From Alicyclobacillus shizuokensis NBRC 103103 (GTDB lineage: Bacteria; Bacillota; Bacilli; Alicyclobacillales; Alicyclobacillaceae), in the NCBI RefSeq assembly GCF_001552255.1, contig NZ_BCQV01000013.1, forward strand, positions 62,001 to 126,000: 64,000 nucleotides of DNA. The letters run 5' to 3'. Positions 16,970 to 25,619 of the stretch are shown here, piece after piece (within the stretch, counting starts at the first letter, position 1; each line of letters starts with the position of its first letter). The position numbers and the translations under genes are program-made. The notes under the pieces were generated by a model that worked only from the letters and a program-made list of their open reading frames with translations, searched no databases and had not been told where the DNA came from.

Positions 16970-17821
16970 TCACCGCTCCTGGCTCCGCTCCGCCTCCACA
17001 GCGACCGAAAACTCCCCAATGCGCTCAATCTGGATGCGCACGGTGTCCCCCGGTTGTATCGGCCCCACGCCTTCCGGCGTGCCGGTGGTCAGGATGTCGC
17101 CCGGTTCCAGCGTCATCACGCTGCTGGCCAAAGCAAAAAATTGGTAGCTGTCGTAGATTAGGTCGCTCGTGTTCGCGTCTTGCCGCAGGTCATCGTTCAC
17201 CCACAGGCGCAGGTCCAATTGATGAGGATTTTCGACCTCATCGGCGGTCACCAGCCAGGGCCCAATTGGGGTGAAGGTATCGAACGATTTGCGCATCGGG
17301 CGGTCTTCCATGCCCCGCATCGTGATGTCCATGAGGGCGAAGTAGGCGAAGATGTACTTGTGCGCGTCGGCGGCCGAGACATGGCGCGCCCGACGGCCGA
17401 CGACAAACGCCAACTCGGCCTCGTGGTCAAATCGCCGATCCGCGTGGGGAAGCTGCACCGCGTCCCCCGGCCCAATAATGGAAGAAGGCGCTTTCAAAAA
17501 GAAGCCAAGTTTTTCAATCGTGTGCTCGGCGTTGTTGAACTGACGGTTCATTTCGTCCTGGTGGCGGTAGTAGTTCACCGGGGCCGCGACAATCTTGCTC
17601 GGCGCCGGCACCGGTGGGCGCAGCCGGACTTGCGCAAGCGGCTGGGACGGGGCTTCGGCAAACCCCTGCAGCCGAGAGGAAACCTGGTCATAGGACGCCA
17701 TCAGGCGCACTAACGACTCCTGCGGCTTCTCCGCCCGCCAGTTCACCCACGCCCCCACGTCATAGACGCGGCCTTCGCTCACAACACCGAGTTGATAGTC
17801 GTTGAACAAGGCAAGCTTCAT
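16970..17821 (-). CDS. Fumarylacetoacetate hydrolase (FAH) family protein, probable fumarylpyruvate/maleylpyruvate hydrolase
   Basis: A 283-residue FAH-fold hydrolase. The metal-site pattern is visible as the AELAFVVGRRARHV strand with downstream acidic residues, plus GDILTTGTPEGVGP near the C-terminus, a family signature. Family members cleave the C-C bond of acylpyruvates; next to gentisate dioxygenase the expected substrate is fumarylpyruvate or maleylpyruvate. ATG 17821 is preceded by GGAGGTG. It is the first gene of the leftward operon, starting only 19 bases from the first of two palindromic operators. No maleylpyruvate isomerase gene is in the window. Confidence 0.9.
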   Translation of the reverse strand: MKLALFNDYQLGVVSEGRVYDVGAWVNWRAEKPQESLVRLMASYDQVSSRLQGFAEAPSQPLAQVRLRPPVPAPSKIVAAPVNYYRHQDEMNRQFNNAEHTIEKLGFFLKAPSSIIGPGDAVQLPHADRRFDHEAELAFVVGRRARHVSAADAHKYIFAYFALMDITMRGMEDRPMRKSFDTFTPIGPWLVTADEVENPHQLDLRLWVNDDLRQDANTSDLIYDSYQFFALASSVMTLEPGDILTTGTPEGVGPIQPGDTVRIQIERIGEFSVAVEAERSQER

Positions 17822-17839
17822 GCATCCACCTCCGATGTA

Positions 17840-17876
17840 ATTCACATTGTGAATTTATAGATTCACTTTATGAATC
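17840..17876. promoter_or_regulatory. Double palindromic operator upstream of the gentisate operon
   Basis: Two inverted repeats lie just before the FAH-gene ribosome site: ATTCAC-ATT-GTGAAT (17840-17854) and GATTCA-CTTTA-TGAATC (17860-17876). Their centres are 21 bp apart, two helical turns, and the half-sites are nearly the same (ATTCA). This arrangement suits a dimer-of-dimers regulator such as the IclR protein encoded at the operon end. Confidence 0.65.
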
Positions 17877-17903
17877 CAGTCTACAGGAACACCACTCCGT
17901 CCG

Positions 17904-18701
17904 TCAATCCGATCTCCCCACAGCCGTCGATCCGCCCCTCTGCGCGGCTTCTACCAGTCCTTGAAACAATGCGAGAAACTCGGATTGTTCCTGCCACAGG
18001 TTTTCCGGGTGCCACTGCACACCGAGCAGAAACGGTGCGTCAGGGTGCTCCACCGCCTCTATCAGCCCCTCCTCGTCCCACGCCACGGCGCGCAGCCCTA
18101 AGCCCACGTCCTTGACGGCCTGGTGGTGGAACGAGTTCGTCCAGACGCTCGTGCGCCGGCCCAGCAGGCGGTAGAGATGGCTGTGCGGATCGATCAAAAC
18201 CCTGTGGCTGCGGTGGGCGCGCGGGGCGTGCTGCATATGCTGTATCCGCCCCGGCCACTGCCGCCCGAGGTCCTGGTAGAGCGCGCCGCCAAAAGCCACG
18301 ACGAGCACCTGGACGCCCCGGCAAATCCCGAGCACCGGTTTGCCCGCATCCACCATCGCGGCCAAGAGGTGAAGTTCCAGCAGGTCACGCTCCGGGACCA
18401 CGGTGCCCAGGCCCCGCTCCGGCGCTTCCCCGTACAGGGCGGGGTCCGGATCTTCCCCGCCGGCCAACAACAGTCCGTCCATCCTCTGCGCCAGCTGTTG
18501 GACGGTGTCCCCATCGCGCACGTAGGGAACCACGAGCGGCAGGCCGCCGGCCGTCTCCACCGCGCAGGCGTAATCGTCCGCGGAGACGAGGGCCGGGAGC
18601 GAGGCCCCCGCCCCCACGGCAATCTGATGCCTGCTGCCGGTGACGCCAATCAGCGGCCGCCACCCGGTGTGCGACGAGAGGGACCCACGGAAGCTGGGCA
18701 T
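17904..18701 (-). CDS. Class I glutamine amidotransferase-like protein, gamma-glutamyl-GABA hydrolase (PuuD) family
   Basis: A 265-residue peptidase C26 family hydrolase. The triad elements are visible: nucleophile Cys in GKPVLGICRGVQVL, and His-Glu in GVQWHPENLW; LLLAGGEDPDPALYGE is a family segment. PuuD hydrolyses gamma-glutamyl-GABA in putrescine breakdown; other members act on different gamma-glutamyl compounds. ATG 18701 follows a G-rich GGGGGGATGG. It lies between the S-adenosylhomocysteinase gene and the gentisate operon on the same strand, but no polyamine gene is near, so the substrate is open. Confidence 0.85.
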   Translation of the reverse strand: MPSFRGSLSSHTGWRPLIGVTGSRHQIAVGAGASLPALVSADDYACAVETAGGLPLVVPYVRDGDTVQQLAQRMDGLLLAGGEDPDPALYGEAPERGLGTVVPERDLLELHLLAAMVDAGKPVLGICRGVQVLVVAFGGALYQDLGRQWPGRIQHMQHAPRAHRSHRVLIDPHSHLYRLLGRRTSVWTNSFHHQAVKDVGLGLRAVAWDEEGLIEAVEHPDAPFLLGVQWHPENLWQEQSEFLALFQGLVEAAQRGGSTAVGRSD

Positions 18702-18747
18702 ACGCCATCCCCCCGCTGCCGAATTGGATTTCCGACCATCGGATGAA

Positions 18748-20004
18748 CTACTCGGCCTGCCAGCTGTCCAGGTACCGGCGCTGCGCGGGGGTCAGTTCGT
18801 CCATTTGGACACCCCACGCCTCAAGCCGCAGGCGAGCCACCTGTTCATCCATCTCCCTCGGCAGGTTATGCAGGCCGGGCGGGTAGTGCCCCTCCACCAC
18901 CGCGCGCAAGGCCAGGGCCTGCAGAGCGAAGGTGAGGTCCATGACCTCCGCCGGATGGCCGTCGCCCGAGGCCAAGTTGACCAGCCGACCTTCGGCCAGC
19001 AGGTACAGCCGCCGCCCGTCGGCCAGTTGGTACTCCTCCACATTGCGCCGGACGGTGCGCACACCGACGGCCAGACTGGCCAGGTCCGGCTTGTTGATCT
19101 CGACGTCGAAATGGCCGGCGTTCGCGAGCACCGCCCCGTCCTTCATGACCTCGAACGCCTCCTTAGTGATGCAATCCCGATCTCCGGTCACGGTAATGAA
19201 AAAGTCACCCTGCTTGGCCGCTTCGACTACCGGCATGACAGAAAACCCGTCCATCACCGCCTCCAGCGCCTTAATGGGGTCCACCTCGCAGACAATCACG
19301 CGGGCGCCGAGGCCCTTCGCGCGCATCGCTACACCCTTTCCGCACCAGCCGTAGCCGACCACCACCGCCGTCTTTCCAGCCACCACGAGATTGGTGGTGC
19401 GCATGATGCCGTCCCACACTGACTGACCGGTGCCGTAACGGTTGTCGAACAGGTACTTGCAGTACGCGTCGTTGACGGCCATCATCGGGAACCGCAGCGC
19501 GCCCTGGCGCTCCATGGCGCGCAGGCGCAGGACGCCGGTCGTGGTCTCCTCGCAGCCGCCGATGATCTCCCGCGTCTGATCCGGCCGCTCACGATGCAAG
19601 GTGGCTACCAGATCCCCGCCATCGTCGATGATGGCCTGCGGGTGAAAGTCGAGCAGCTGCTGCAGGTGCTGATGGTACTCCTCGGCCGTGGCCCCGTGCC
19701 AGGCGAACGCCGTGACGCCGCGGTCCACCAGCGCCGCGACCACGTCATCCTGGGTGGACAGGGGATTGCTCGCCGCCACGGCCACCTCGGCGCCGCCCGT
19801 CTGGATGGTCAGCGCGAGGTACGCAGTCTTGGCCTCCAGGTGCAGGCAGATGGCCACCCGCTTGCCGGCAAACGGCCGGTCCTCTTGAAACTGCTGGCGC
19901 AGCCGGTTGAGCACCGGCATGTGAGCGGACACCCAGTCTATCTTGAGCGCACCCTCCGGAGCCAGTGAAATGTCGCGAATGGAGGATTGTCCGATGGGAT
20001 TCAT
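18748..20004 (-). CDS. ahcY: Adenosylhomocysteinase (S-adenosylhomocysteine hydrolase)
   Basis: It converts S-adenosylhomocysteine to adenosine and homocysteine, relieving inhibition of methyltransferases. The 418 residues match the family. Seen are [10 protein letters not shown] near the N-terminus, [17 protein letters not shown], the NAD-site Rossmann motif [19 protein letters not shown] and [12 protein letters not shown] 20004 follows AAGGGGAG; the frame is open upstream to 20175 but those residues run into the divergent promoter region. It is divergent from the nitroreductase gene, and I recognise no riboswitch in the 190-base gap. Confidence 0.95.
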   Translation of the reverse strand: MNPIGQSSIRDISLAPEGALKIDWVSAHMPVLNRLRQQFQEDRPFAGKRVAICLHLEAKTAYLALTIQTGGAEVAVAASNPLSTQDDVVAALVDRGVTAFAWHGATAEEYHQHLQQLLDFHPQAIIDDGGDLVATLHRERPDQTREIIGGCEETTTGVLRLRAMERQGALRFPMMAVNDAYCKYLFDNRYGTGQSVWDGIMRTTNLVVAGKTAVVVGYGWCGKGVAMRAKGLGARVIVCEVDPIKALEAVMDGFSVMPVVEAAKQGDFFITVTGDRDCITKEAFEVMKDGAVLANAGHFDVEINKPDLASLAVGVRTVRRNVEEYQLADGRRLYLLAEGRLVNLASGDGHPAEVMDLTFALQALALRAVVEGHYPPGLHNLPREMDEQVARLRLEAWGVQMDELTPAQRRYLDSWQAE

Positions 20005-20192
20005 CCAGTTTCTCCCCTTCCGGGCCTTGCGGCTGGGATGTTCCGTGCAGAAAATTAGGCGCGTATCCCGTGCGGATCGCCTGAACCCATGATAGTGGCT
20101 GAGGAACGACAAGGAAAGCACTCCGGCCCACCACGTTGACGGACGGTGGAGGTTTCGGGGAAAATAGGCAAGCAAAGGAGGGTGTCGGATAC

Positions 20193-20687
20193 ATGAACCT
20201 GGAAGACCTGCGCGAGGTGGTCTTGACCCGTCGCAACATCAAAGTCTTTAAGCCGGATCCGGTCGACGAATCGCTCGTCCTCTCGCTGATGGAGATTGCC
20301 AAATTTGCGCCCAACCACCGCATGACCCAGCCGTGGCACATCGTCTTTATCGGCCCACAGACGCGCCGCCAGTTGAACCACAAGGCCGACTTCGGCGGGG
20401 CGCCGTTGGTTGTCGCCATCCTTTCGGAAGGCGCCGCAAAGGACGAGGATAGAGTGGAACAGATTGTCGCCACCTCGTGCTTCATACAAAACTTCTTGCT
20501 GCTCGCGCACACCGTGGGGCTGGGCGCGCGCTGGACGTCCATTGGCGCGCAGCCGCAAAACCGCGCCTTGCTCCAGGTGCCGGAAGGATACGATGTGCTG
20601 GGTATCCTCGGTATCGGGTACCCGGCGGAGGTCCCGCACGCCAAGGACAGGACCCCGATTGTGGACAAGGTGCGACATATGCCGTGA
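20193..20687 (+). CDS. Nitroreductase-family FMN oxidoreductase
   Basis: A 164-residue protein with a nitroreductase fold, an FMN-dependent NAD(P)H oxidoreductase. The N-terminal FMN phosphate contact is [13 protein letters not shown], followed by [13 protein letters not shown], and the C-terminal part has [11 protein letters not shown] and [14 protein letters not shown]. It is at the short end for the family (about 160-220). ATG 20193 follows AGGAGGG. The physiological substrate cannot be told; quinones, nitroaromatics or flavins are all known in the family. It is alone in its unit and ends at a strong hairpin. Confidence 0.9.
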   Translation: MNLEDLREVVLTRRNIKVFKPDPVDESLVLSLMEIAKFAPNHRMTQPWHIVFIGPQTRRQLNHKADFGGAPLVVAILSEGAAKDEDRVEQIVATSCFIQNFLLLAHTVGLGARWTSIGAQPQNRALLQVPEGYDVLGILGIGYPAEVPHAKDRTPIVDKVRHMP

Positions 20688-20825
20688 GCGCCCTGCGGCC
20701 GCGAAGACTGCTGGATGGTCGGCCCGAACCTGGGGCACGGGGCACACGGCGTGTGTATCGGCGAAACATGCGGCCCCGTGTCGGCTTTGGGTTTGTGCGC
20801 CAAGACGGAGAGGGCGCGCTGGCCC

Positions 20826-20871
20826 CCAAAAAGCGCGTGGCCAGGTGGATGACCTACCTGGCCACGCGCTT
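20826..20871 (-). terminator. Strong rho-independent terminator of the ndoA unit
   Basis: AAGCGCGTGGCCAGGT (20831-20846) and its perfect complement ACCTGGCCACGCGCTT (20856-20871) make a 16-bp stem with a 9-base loop. Read leftward it runs into TTTTTGGGGG, a good T-run for the ndoA transcript; the stem may also stop the nitroreductase transcript. Confidence 0.85.
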
Positions 20872-20901
20872 CGCCATTTCCCGAGAACAAAGCCTGCGGA
20901 A

Positions 20902-21270
20902 TTAAAAATCAACAAGTCCAAGACTAATCTGCAGAGCTTCGTTCACCCGTTTCATCATGGCTTCGTCGAGGTGCGTGATCTTGTCCGTCAAACGCTGCTT
21001 GTCTATCGTCCGCAACTGTTCCAAGAGCACGACGGAGTCCCTGTCCAGCCCGTACCGATCCGCCGAAATCTCGACATGGGTCGGCAACTTGGCCTTTTGA
21101 ATCTGGGCTGTGATGGCTGCGACGATGACGGTGGGGCTGAATCGGTTGCCGATGTCGTTCTGAATCACCAACACGGGCCGGAAACCACCTTGTTCCGAGC
21201 CCACAACCGGCGACAGATCCGCAAAAAAAATGTCGCCCCGCTTGACGCCCTCCGCGCGTTTGACGTTCAA
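20902..21270 (-). CDS. ndoA: EndoA/MazF-type mRNA interferase toxin
   Basis: A 122-residue PemK/MazF endoribonuclease, very like B. subtilis EndoA, which cuts mRNA at UACAU. Diagnostic stretches are [36 protein letters not shown] and LPTHVEI. It starts at TTG 21270, four bases after the antitoxin stop, with GAGCGGGG across that stop as ribosome site; about seven residues are added before the usual VKRGD start. It is cotranscribed after the antitoxin and probably alr, as in other Bacilli, and ends at the terminator at 20826-20871. Confidence 0.95.
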   Translation of the reverse strand: MNVKRAEGVKRGDIFFADLSPVVGSEQGGFRPVLVIQNDIGNRFSPTVIVAAITAQIQKAKLPTHVEISADRYGLDRDSVVLLEQLRTIDKQRLTDKITHLDEAMMKRVNEALQISLGLVDF

Positions 21271-21274
21271 CCAG

Positions 21275-21547
21275 TTACACCCCGCTCACGAGTCGCTCGA
21301 CGGTACCTCCCGCTTCCTGTTCGAGTGGAAACGCCTCCGACGCCAGGCGCAGATTGAGATGCGCCATTTCCATGTACCCTTGCTGCATGAGCGTCCGGAT
21401 ATCGCGCTTGTACTGTTCCGCCAGGTACATCTGCATTGCCTCGCGGATGACCTCGCTCCGGTTGGTGCGCGCTCGTTCTGCGATGCCATCCACTTGCTCA
21501 AGCAAGTTCTGTGGAACATAGACTACGATGCGCTTAGTTTCCGACAC
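21275..21547 (-). CDS. ndoAI: EndoAI/MazE-type antitoxin (ribbon-helix-helix)
   Basis: A 90-residue antitoxin that should neutralise EndoA and bind its own promoter. The N-terminal ribbon-helix-helix ([34 protein letters not shown]) is followed by the toxin-binding tail [13 protein letters not shown] and VERLVSGV, closely matching B. subtilis NdoAI. GTG 21547 is preceded by GGAGGTG at proper distance; an in-frame TTG at 21577 has no site. The gene lies between alr and ndoA, four bases before the toxin start. Confidence 0.93.
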   Translation of the reverse strand: MSETKRIVVYVPQNLLEQVDGIAERARTNRSEVIREAMQMYLAEQYKRDIRTLMQQGYMEMAHLNLRLASEAFPLEQEAGGTVERLVSGV

Positions 21548-21603
21548 GCACGGCACCTCCACTACACTGCGTTGCAACTACCATATCCAACCGCTATTAT
21601 ACG

Positions 21604-22821
21604 TTATTCAATTTCCCCGAGTCCAATGTACAGGCGGGGCACGCGCGCGGATACAGCACACAAGAGTTCATAAGAAATGGTGCCAGCGAGACGCGCCAGT
21701 TCATCTGCCGGCAACACCGGCAAGCACGCGCCCTTGGCGGCGGCAAACCCTGTTTCCATCAGGGACTGTCGCTCCCCGGGCTGGGCGTTCAGCACCGTCT
21801 CCGCGTTCCACGCGTCCGGAGCGGCGCGCCCGAACAGCGTCACGCAGTCCCCCGCCCGCACCTCGGGCACATCCGTCACATCCAGCATCAGCTGGTCCAT
21901 GCACACATTGCCGACAACCGGGACCCTGCACCCGCGCACCAGTGCGTGCGCCCGGTTCGACAGCACCCGGTGATACCCATCCGCGTAGCCGACGGGCAAA
22001 GTGGCAATACGAGTGGCCCTGCGGGCGGTGAAGGTGGCGCCGTAGCCAACCGTCTCTCCTGGGGAAATCTCCTCCACCCGCGTGATGAAGCTGTACACGT
22101 GCATCGCAGGCTGCAGCGCAAAGGGCAGGCTGTAATCCCCACTGGCCGGGTAACCGTAGGCGCTGATGCCCACACGCACCATGTCGAAGTGCCAATCCGG
22201 CCGCCGCACGGTGGCCGCGCTGTTGGCGGCGTGGACGAGCGGCGGCTCCAGACCGGCCGCGCGCAGCGCATCCAGGACGTCCCGAAAGCGGCGAATCTGC
22301 ATCTCACTGTGCTCCAGCGAGGCGGCGTCGGCGCAGGCCAGATGAGTAAACACGCCGGCCCACTCAAGCTGCGGCTGCTCCTCAATCCAACGCGCCAGAC
22401 GCACCACGTCCTCGGGACATCGCAATCCCAGGCGGGTCATTCCGGTATCGACCTTGATGTGGACCTGCAGTGGGGATTCACACGGGGGAACGCGGCTAGG
22501 GGATGGCCCGTCGGCCATCGTTACCGCCACGTGGTGACGGGCCGCCAGCGGAAACGCGGTCACGGGAATCGGCCCCAACACGAGAACCGGAGCTTTAATG
22601 CCCGCCCTCCGCAGCTCCAGGGCCTCCTCCAGCGACGCGACACCCAAGTCCGTGGCTCCGCCGGCGAGCGCAGCCCTTGCCGCCACCTCCGCCCCGTGCC
22701 CGTAGCCGTTGGCTTTGACCGCAACCAAAAGTCGGACACCGTTGGCCAGACAAGCCCGCAAATGCGCCACATTGTCCCGAATAGCGAGCGGATCGACAAT
22801 CGCAAAAGTCCCTCTGTACAC
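21604..22821 (-). CDS. alr: Alanine racemase
   Basis: A PLP enzyme that makes D-alanine for peptidoglycan. The 405 residues hold the PLP-lysine motif LVAVKANGYGHGAEV in the barrel domain and the catalytic tyrosine motif PVGYADGYHR in the beta domain; NVCMDQLMLDV is also typical. I chose GTG 22821 because GAGGAGG stands about 9 bases upstream; ATG 22848 and earlier in-frame codons are alternatives. In Bacilli alr normally follows ydcC directly; here an Rpn-family gene lies between them. Confidence 0.95.
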   Translation of the reverse strand: MYRGTFAIVDPLAIRDNVAHLRACLANGVRLLVAVKANGYGHGAEVAARAALAGGATDLGVASLEEALELRRAGIKAPVLVLGPIPVTAFPLAARHHVAVTMADGPSPSRVPPCESPLQVHIKVDTGMTRLGLRCPEDVVRLARWIEEQPQLEWAGVFTHLACADAASLEHSEMQIRRFRDVLDALRAAGLEPPLVHAANSAATVRRPDWHFDMVRVGISAYGYPASGDYSLPFALQPAMHVYSFITRVEEISPGETVGYGATFTARRATRIATLPVGYADGYHRVLSNRAHALVRGCRVPVVGNVCMDQLMLDVTDVPEVRAGDCVTLFGRAAPDAWNAETVLNAQPGERQSLMETGFAAAKGACLPVLPADELARLAGTISYELLCAVSARVPRLYIGLGEIE

Positions 22822-23149
22822 ACCGGGCGCCTCCTCGTTTGTCCCCATTCTAGCAATTTCCACCTCGGCACGAAAAAGAACGGCCGCGATGCTGGGAGCA
22901 AACCCTGACGCACCGCCCGCCGCCAACCTCACATGTGCTGAAGCATTCGGTGAGAAAGCATCGTTGTTGCGCCGCCGTTCCTGGACGGCTTGACAATCCG
23001 CCCGGCATCGGCGGGCTCTGCGATGGCCGCGCCCTGGTCCTCCGCCTGAAGGACGAACCACTCGGCGACCATGTCACGCGGGAAAAATCGAACCGCAATG
23101 AAGTCGGGCGGAGACATCCCGCCCGATTTTCGTATCTGCATGCAATTGC
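22822..23149. other. Intergenic stretch between alr and the Rpn gene
   Basis: This 328-base gap on the leftward path into alr holds a small hairpin (TCGGGCGG 23104-23111 with CCGCCCGA 23119-23126) that may end the Rpn transcript, but its T-run lies on the rightward side. A 70-codon open frame (23141-22929) lacks a ribosome site, and I do not call it. No clear promoter was seen. Confidence 0.5.
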
Positions 23150-24088
23150 CTACTGTTGTTGCATCCGGAGACTTTCAATTTTCTCTCGACTGAACCCGGT
23201 CGCCTTGGCAATGACGTCCACGTCGATACCCTCAGCCAGCAAGTTGCGCGCCACTTCCTTGGCCTTCCTTTCCGCCCCTTCCTTGAGGCCTTCTTGGCGG
23301 CCTTTTTTGAGACCCTCTTGACGACCTTCTTTACGGCCTTCTTCGCGTCCCTCTTGGAAACCGGCCATAAGCCCTGCCTGATGGCCTTTTTCCCATGCCT
23401 CTTGCTCAATCTCCTGCACGAGCTCGCGAACCACGTCGGTCATCCTCATCATCTCCTTCAGGAGCTGTTTCTGCCCGTCCGTCAGGCTGCGTCCGCTCAG
23501 ACCGAGAATCAACGCAGTCACATAGTTTTGTTCCGCCTGATCGACAATTTGCCGCGTCAACTCCAGAACTTCCACAAACGCTTCGTCTCGCGACCTCTTC
23601 TCAAACTGCATGTGAAACGCAAACGCTAAACGAATTCGGTCCTGCTCCGACCACTCACCACGCGCCAGATGCTCCTTCACAGCATCCAGGGCATCGTCCC
23701 CATTGAGACGATTCAGAAACAGATTCTCAACACGGTACTGGACACTCCCCAAATCCAGCATGTCCATCCCGGAATGTACATTGCCGGTATACAGTATGAC
23801 CGTCCGAATCTTTCGATGAAAACGTTGGGCCAAGGCCACATCATAGGCCAGAAAACGATTGAGTGTACGTTCACGGCTCGATTGAAACTCCAAATGCAAT
23901 ATTTCACCGGTGCATAACTCAAAAACGATATCCGTGAACTGCTGGCGTATCACGACCTCGTACAATTCTGTGGGCAAAGCACGCAAAACGGGAGCGTGCC
24001 GGATGCCAATGACGTCCAGAACCCCGTCCGGGCAAGCGCCGGTCAGATGCTTGGCCAACACATCGTTGGCGTTACGGACACTCTTCAC
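23150..24088 (-). CDS. Rpn-family recombination-promoting nuclease/putative transposase (PD-(D/E)XK)
   Basis: A 312-residue protein of the group often annotated as Rpn or PD-(D/E)XK transposase. The nuclease core is visible as QQFTDIVFEL (Asp) and ILHLEFQSS (the ExQ catalytic pair), followed by the DVALAQRFHRKIRTVILYTG region. The C-terminal third has tandem charged repeats (EEGRKEGRQEG, KKGRQEGLKEG) and ends in a small helix-turn-helix-like segment, GIDVDVIAKATGFSREKI. These genes are numerous and mobile-like within genomes. It interrupts the normally adjacent ydcC and alr genes. No flanking inverted repeats or target duplications are evident by eye. Confidence 0.88.
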   Translation of the reverse strand: MKSVRNANDVLAKHLTGACPDGVLDVIGIRHAPVLRALPTELYEVVIRQQFTDIVFELCTGEILHLEFQSSRERTLNRFLAYDVALAQRFHRKIRTVILYTGNVHSGMDMLDLGSVQYRVENLFLNRLNGDDALDAVKEHLARGEWSEQDRIRLAFAFHMQFEKRSRDEAFVEVLELTRQIVDQAEQNYVTALILGLSGRSLTDGQKQLLKEMMRMTDVVRELVQEIEQEAWEKGHQAGLMAGFQEGREEGRKEGRQEGLKKGRQEGLKEGAERKAKEVARNLLAEGIDVDVIAKATGFSREKIESLRMQQQ

Positions 24089-24563
24089 CGCTTCACCCGC
24101 CTGTCGCCAGTATAGTCCAGAATTCGAGCCCTGTCACCAGACCACAATGCCCGCCACCAAGACACCTAACCTGTCCACGACCGTAAAGCTCGACCCACTG
24201 CCCAGACACGTGGCGGCATGCCGAGCAGAGCCAGCACCAGATTCATTCCACACCCTGCCTTTCATCTATCGAACATACGTTCGTCTCCATGATTCATGAT
24301 TATAGCAGGTGGAGGCCGCTGTGGCCAGGCATGGTAGGCACGGGTGACCCCATCGCCGTGAGTCGACACGGTCTGGGGCAACCTGCGTCTGCACCGGCAG
24401 GGGATCTATACCGGCTGAGAATCGGCGGGGTAGTGAAGGCGCCGCCACAACCAAATGATGGCCGACTCGGGCGAGTCGGCCATCGACTGGCAGCCACCTA
24501 TTTGATTTGAACTCGACAGGCGGGTTTCTCAGTCCGCGCGTATCCTCTTCCCATTCCAACCAG
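24089..24563. other. 475-base gap upstream of the Rpn gene
   Basis: No gene with family resemblance is visible in any frame. The right end holds the ydcC terminator (24457-24484). The middle (24290-24450) is GC-rich with imperfect repeats but matches no riboswitch consensus I know. The gap probably marks the junction where the Rpn gene entered the ydcC-alr locus. Confidence 0.5.
24450..24484 (-). terminator. Terminator after the ydcC-like gene
   Basis: GATGGCCGACTC (24457-24468) and GAGTCGGCCATC (24473-24484) form a perfect 12-bp stem with loop GGGC. Read leftward it is followed by the T-rich ATTTGGTTGT, so it fits the end of the leftward lipoprotein transcript. Confidence 0.7.
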
Positions 24564-25568
24564 TCACTTTCCAACCTGGTCAAACGTGGACACGGCGAGG
24601 CTTTCCATCTGCTCCAACGAGAGGTCCTGGCTGGTCAACCCAAACTCGACACCGTTATGCACCCAGACCAGCCGTTTGCTGTCGCCAGACCCGTCGTACA
24701 ACGCGGGTACACCGTACAAATCCACCAGTTGGGCATCCGCCAGACCGCTGTCGCCAGGGCTCGGGCGCTGCTCGCTGAGCGTGAACGCGTGCGATCCGCC
24801 GTAGCGCAGGATGACCGTGTCCTGGCCCTTCGTGTCGATGAGCGCCTGCAGACGATCCCCCAGCCCGTCGATGTCCGGCCGAACGTAGCCGAAGTCCGAG
24901 TCCGAGACCTCGGCCATCGCCTGCTTCGTGCCGCTCTCCGCAATCTTCTGCGGGTTGAAGTCCGACTCGCCGAAGCGCACGCCGGTCTGGAATTGGGTGA
25001 ACTTGATGGTCACCATCGCCTTACCGTCCCCGTCGTACAGCACGACCTGGCGGGGATGCATGGTTTTCGGGTCAATCGTCACCTGTTCCTTGCTGACCAC
25101 GTCGTTTTTCGGCGTGACCGGCATGTCGAACGTCCAGGCGTCGCCCGTGTGCTTCATCTTGACGTGATCACCAGCGAGAATCTGCTGCAAGATCTGATTG
25201 TAGAGATAGATATGCCCCTGGTTCTGCGCCCAGTTGCCATTGAAGCGGAACACCTTTTGCAACGACGGGCTGACGATGAACATCCCGGTCTTGTTCTTGA
25301 CAATCACCTGGTTGATGTTCTTCTGGTCGTCCCCCAGCTTAATCAGATAGACGTCCGGGCCGTCATACCAGGTCTCGATGTAGTACGTCTGCGCCCCGTT
25401 GTCCATCTGCACCGTCATCATCGCGGTGCTCTTATAATTTTTGTCGGCCAGTGTCTGCATCTGCGACTGCAGCTTGGCATTGACGCTCCGCTGTGTGGGC
25501 GCCCCGCAGCCCGCTGCGACCGTCAGCACCAAGCCGACGGCTGCTGCCCAGCCTATGGCTTTGCCCAT
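24564..25568 (-). CDS. ydcC: LolA-fold lipoprotein, YdcC-like
   Basis: A 334-residue secreted lipoprotein. A signal peptide (MGKAIGWAAAVGLVLTVAAG) ends in the lipobox VAAGC, so Cys21 or close should be lipidated. The mature part resembles outer-membrane-lipoprotein-sorting (LolA) folds, with strands such as MMTVQMDNGAQTYYIETWYD and TFDMPVTPKNDVVSKEQVTI, then a C-terminal domain of the DUF4367 kind. ATG 25568 follows GAGGTGG. Synteny with acpS and alr identifies it with B. subtilis ydcC, whose role is poorly defined. It acts at the outer face of the membrane. Confidence 0.88.
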   Translation of the reverse strand: MGKAIGWAAAVGLVLTVAAGCGAPTQRSVNAKLQSQMQTLADKNYKSTAMMTVQMDNGAQTYYIETWYDGPDVYLIKLGDDQKNINQVIVKNKTGMFIVSPSLQKVFRFNGNWAQNQGHIYLYNQILQQILAGDHVKMKHTGDAWTFDMPVTPKNDVVSKEQVTIDPKTMHPRQVVLYDGDGKAMVTIKFTQFQTGVRFGESDFNPQKIAESGTKQAMAEVSDSDFGYVRPDIDGLGDRLQALIDTKGQDTVILRYGGSHAFTLSEQRPSPGDSGLADAQLVDLYGVPALYDGSGDSKRLVWVHNGVEFGLTSQDLSLEQMESLAVSTFDQVGK

Positions 25569-25619
25569 ACTCCACCTCGCCTCTCTTCGACACACTGTGC
25601 AACACGGTGCACCCTCGGG

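Noticed and set aside
19745-20890. Long minus-strand frame of 381 codons across the nitroreductase gene
   Set aside because: It overlaps three well-supported features and has no recognisable domain.
22929-23141. 70-codon minus-strand ORF between alr and the Rpn gene
   Set aside because: No ribosome site before its ATG, and I recognise no family; it might be real but cannot be supported.
23260-23350. Short tandem DNA repeats that might suggest a CRISPR-like or satellite array
   Set aside because: They encode the charged EGR-type repeats at the end of the Rpn protein and are explained by coding sequence.
24290-24450. GC-rich structured stretch as a possible riboswitch
   Set aside because: It does not match cobalamin, SAM, T-box or other consensus elements I know and does not precede a suitable gene on the right strand.
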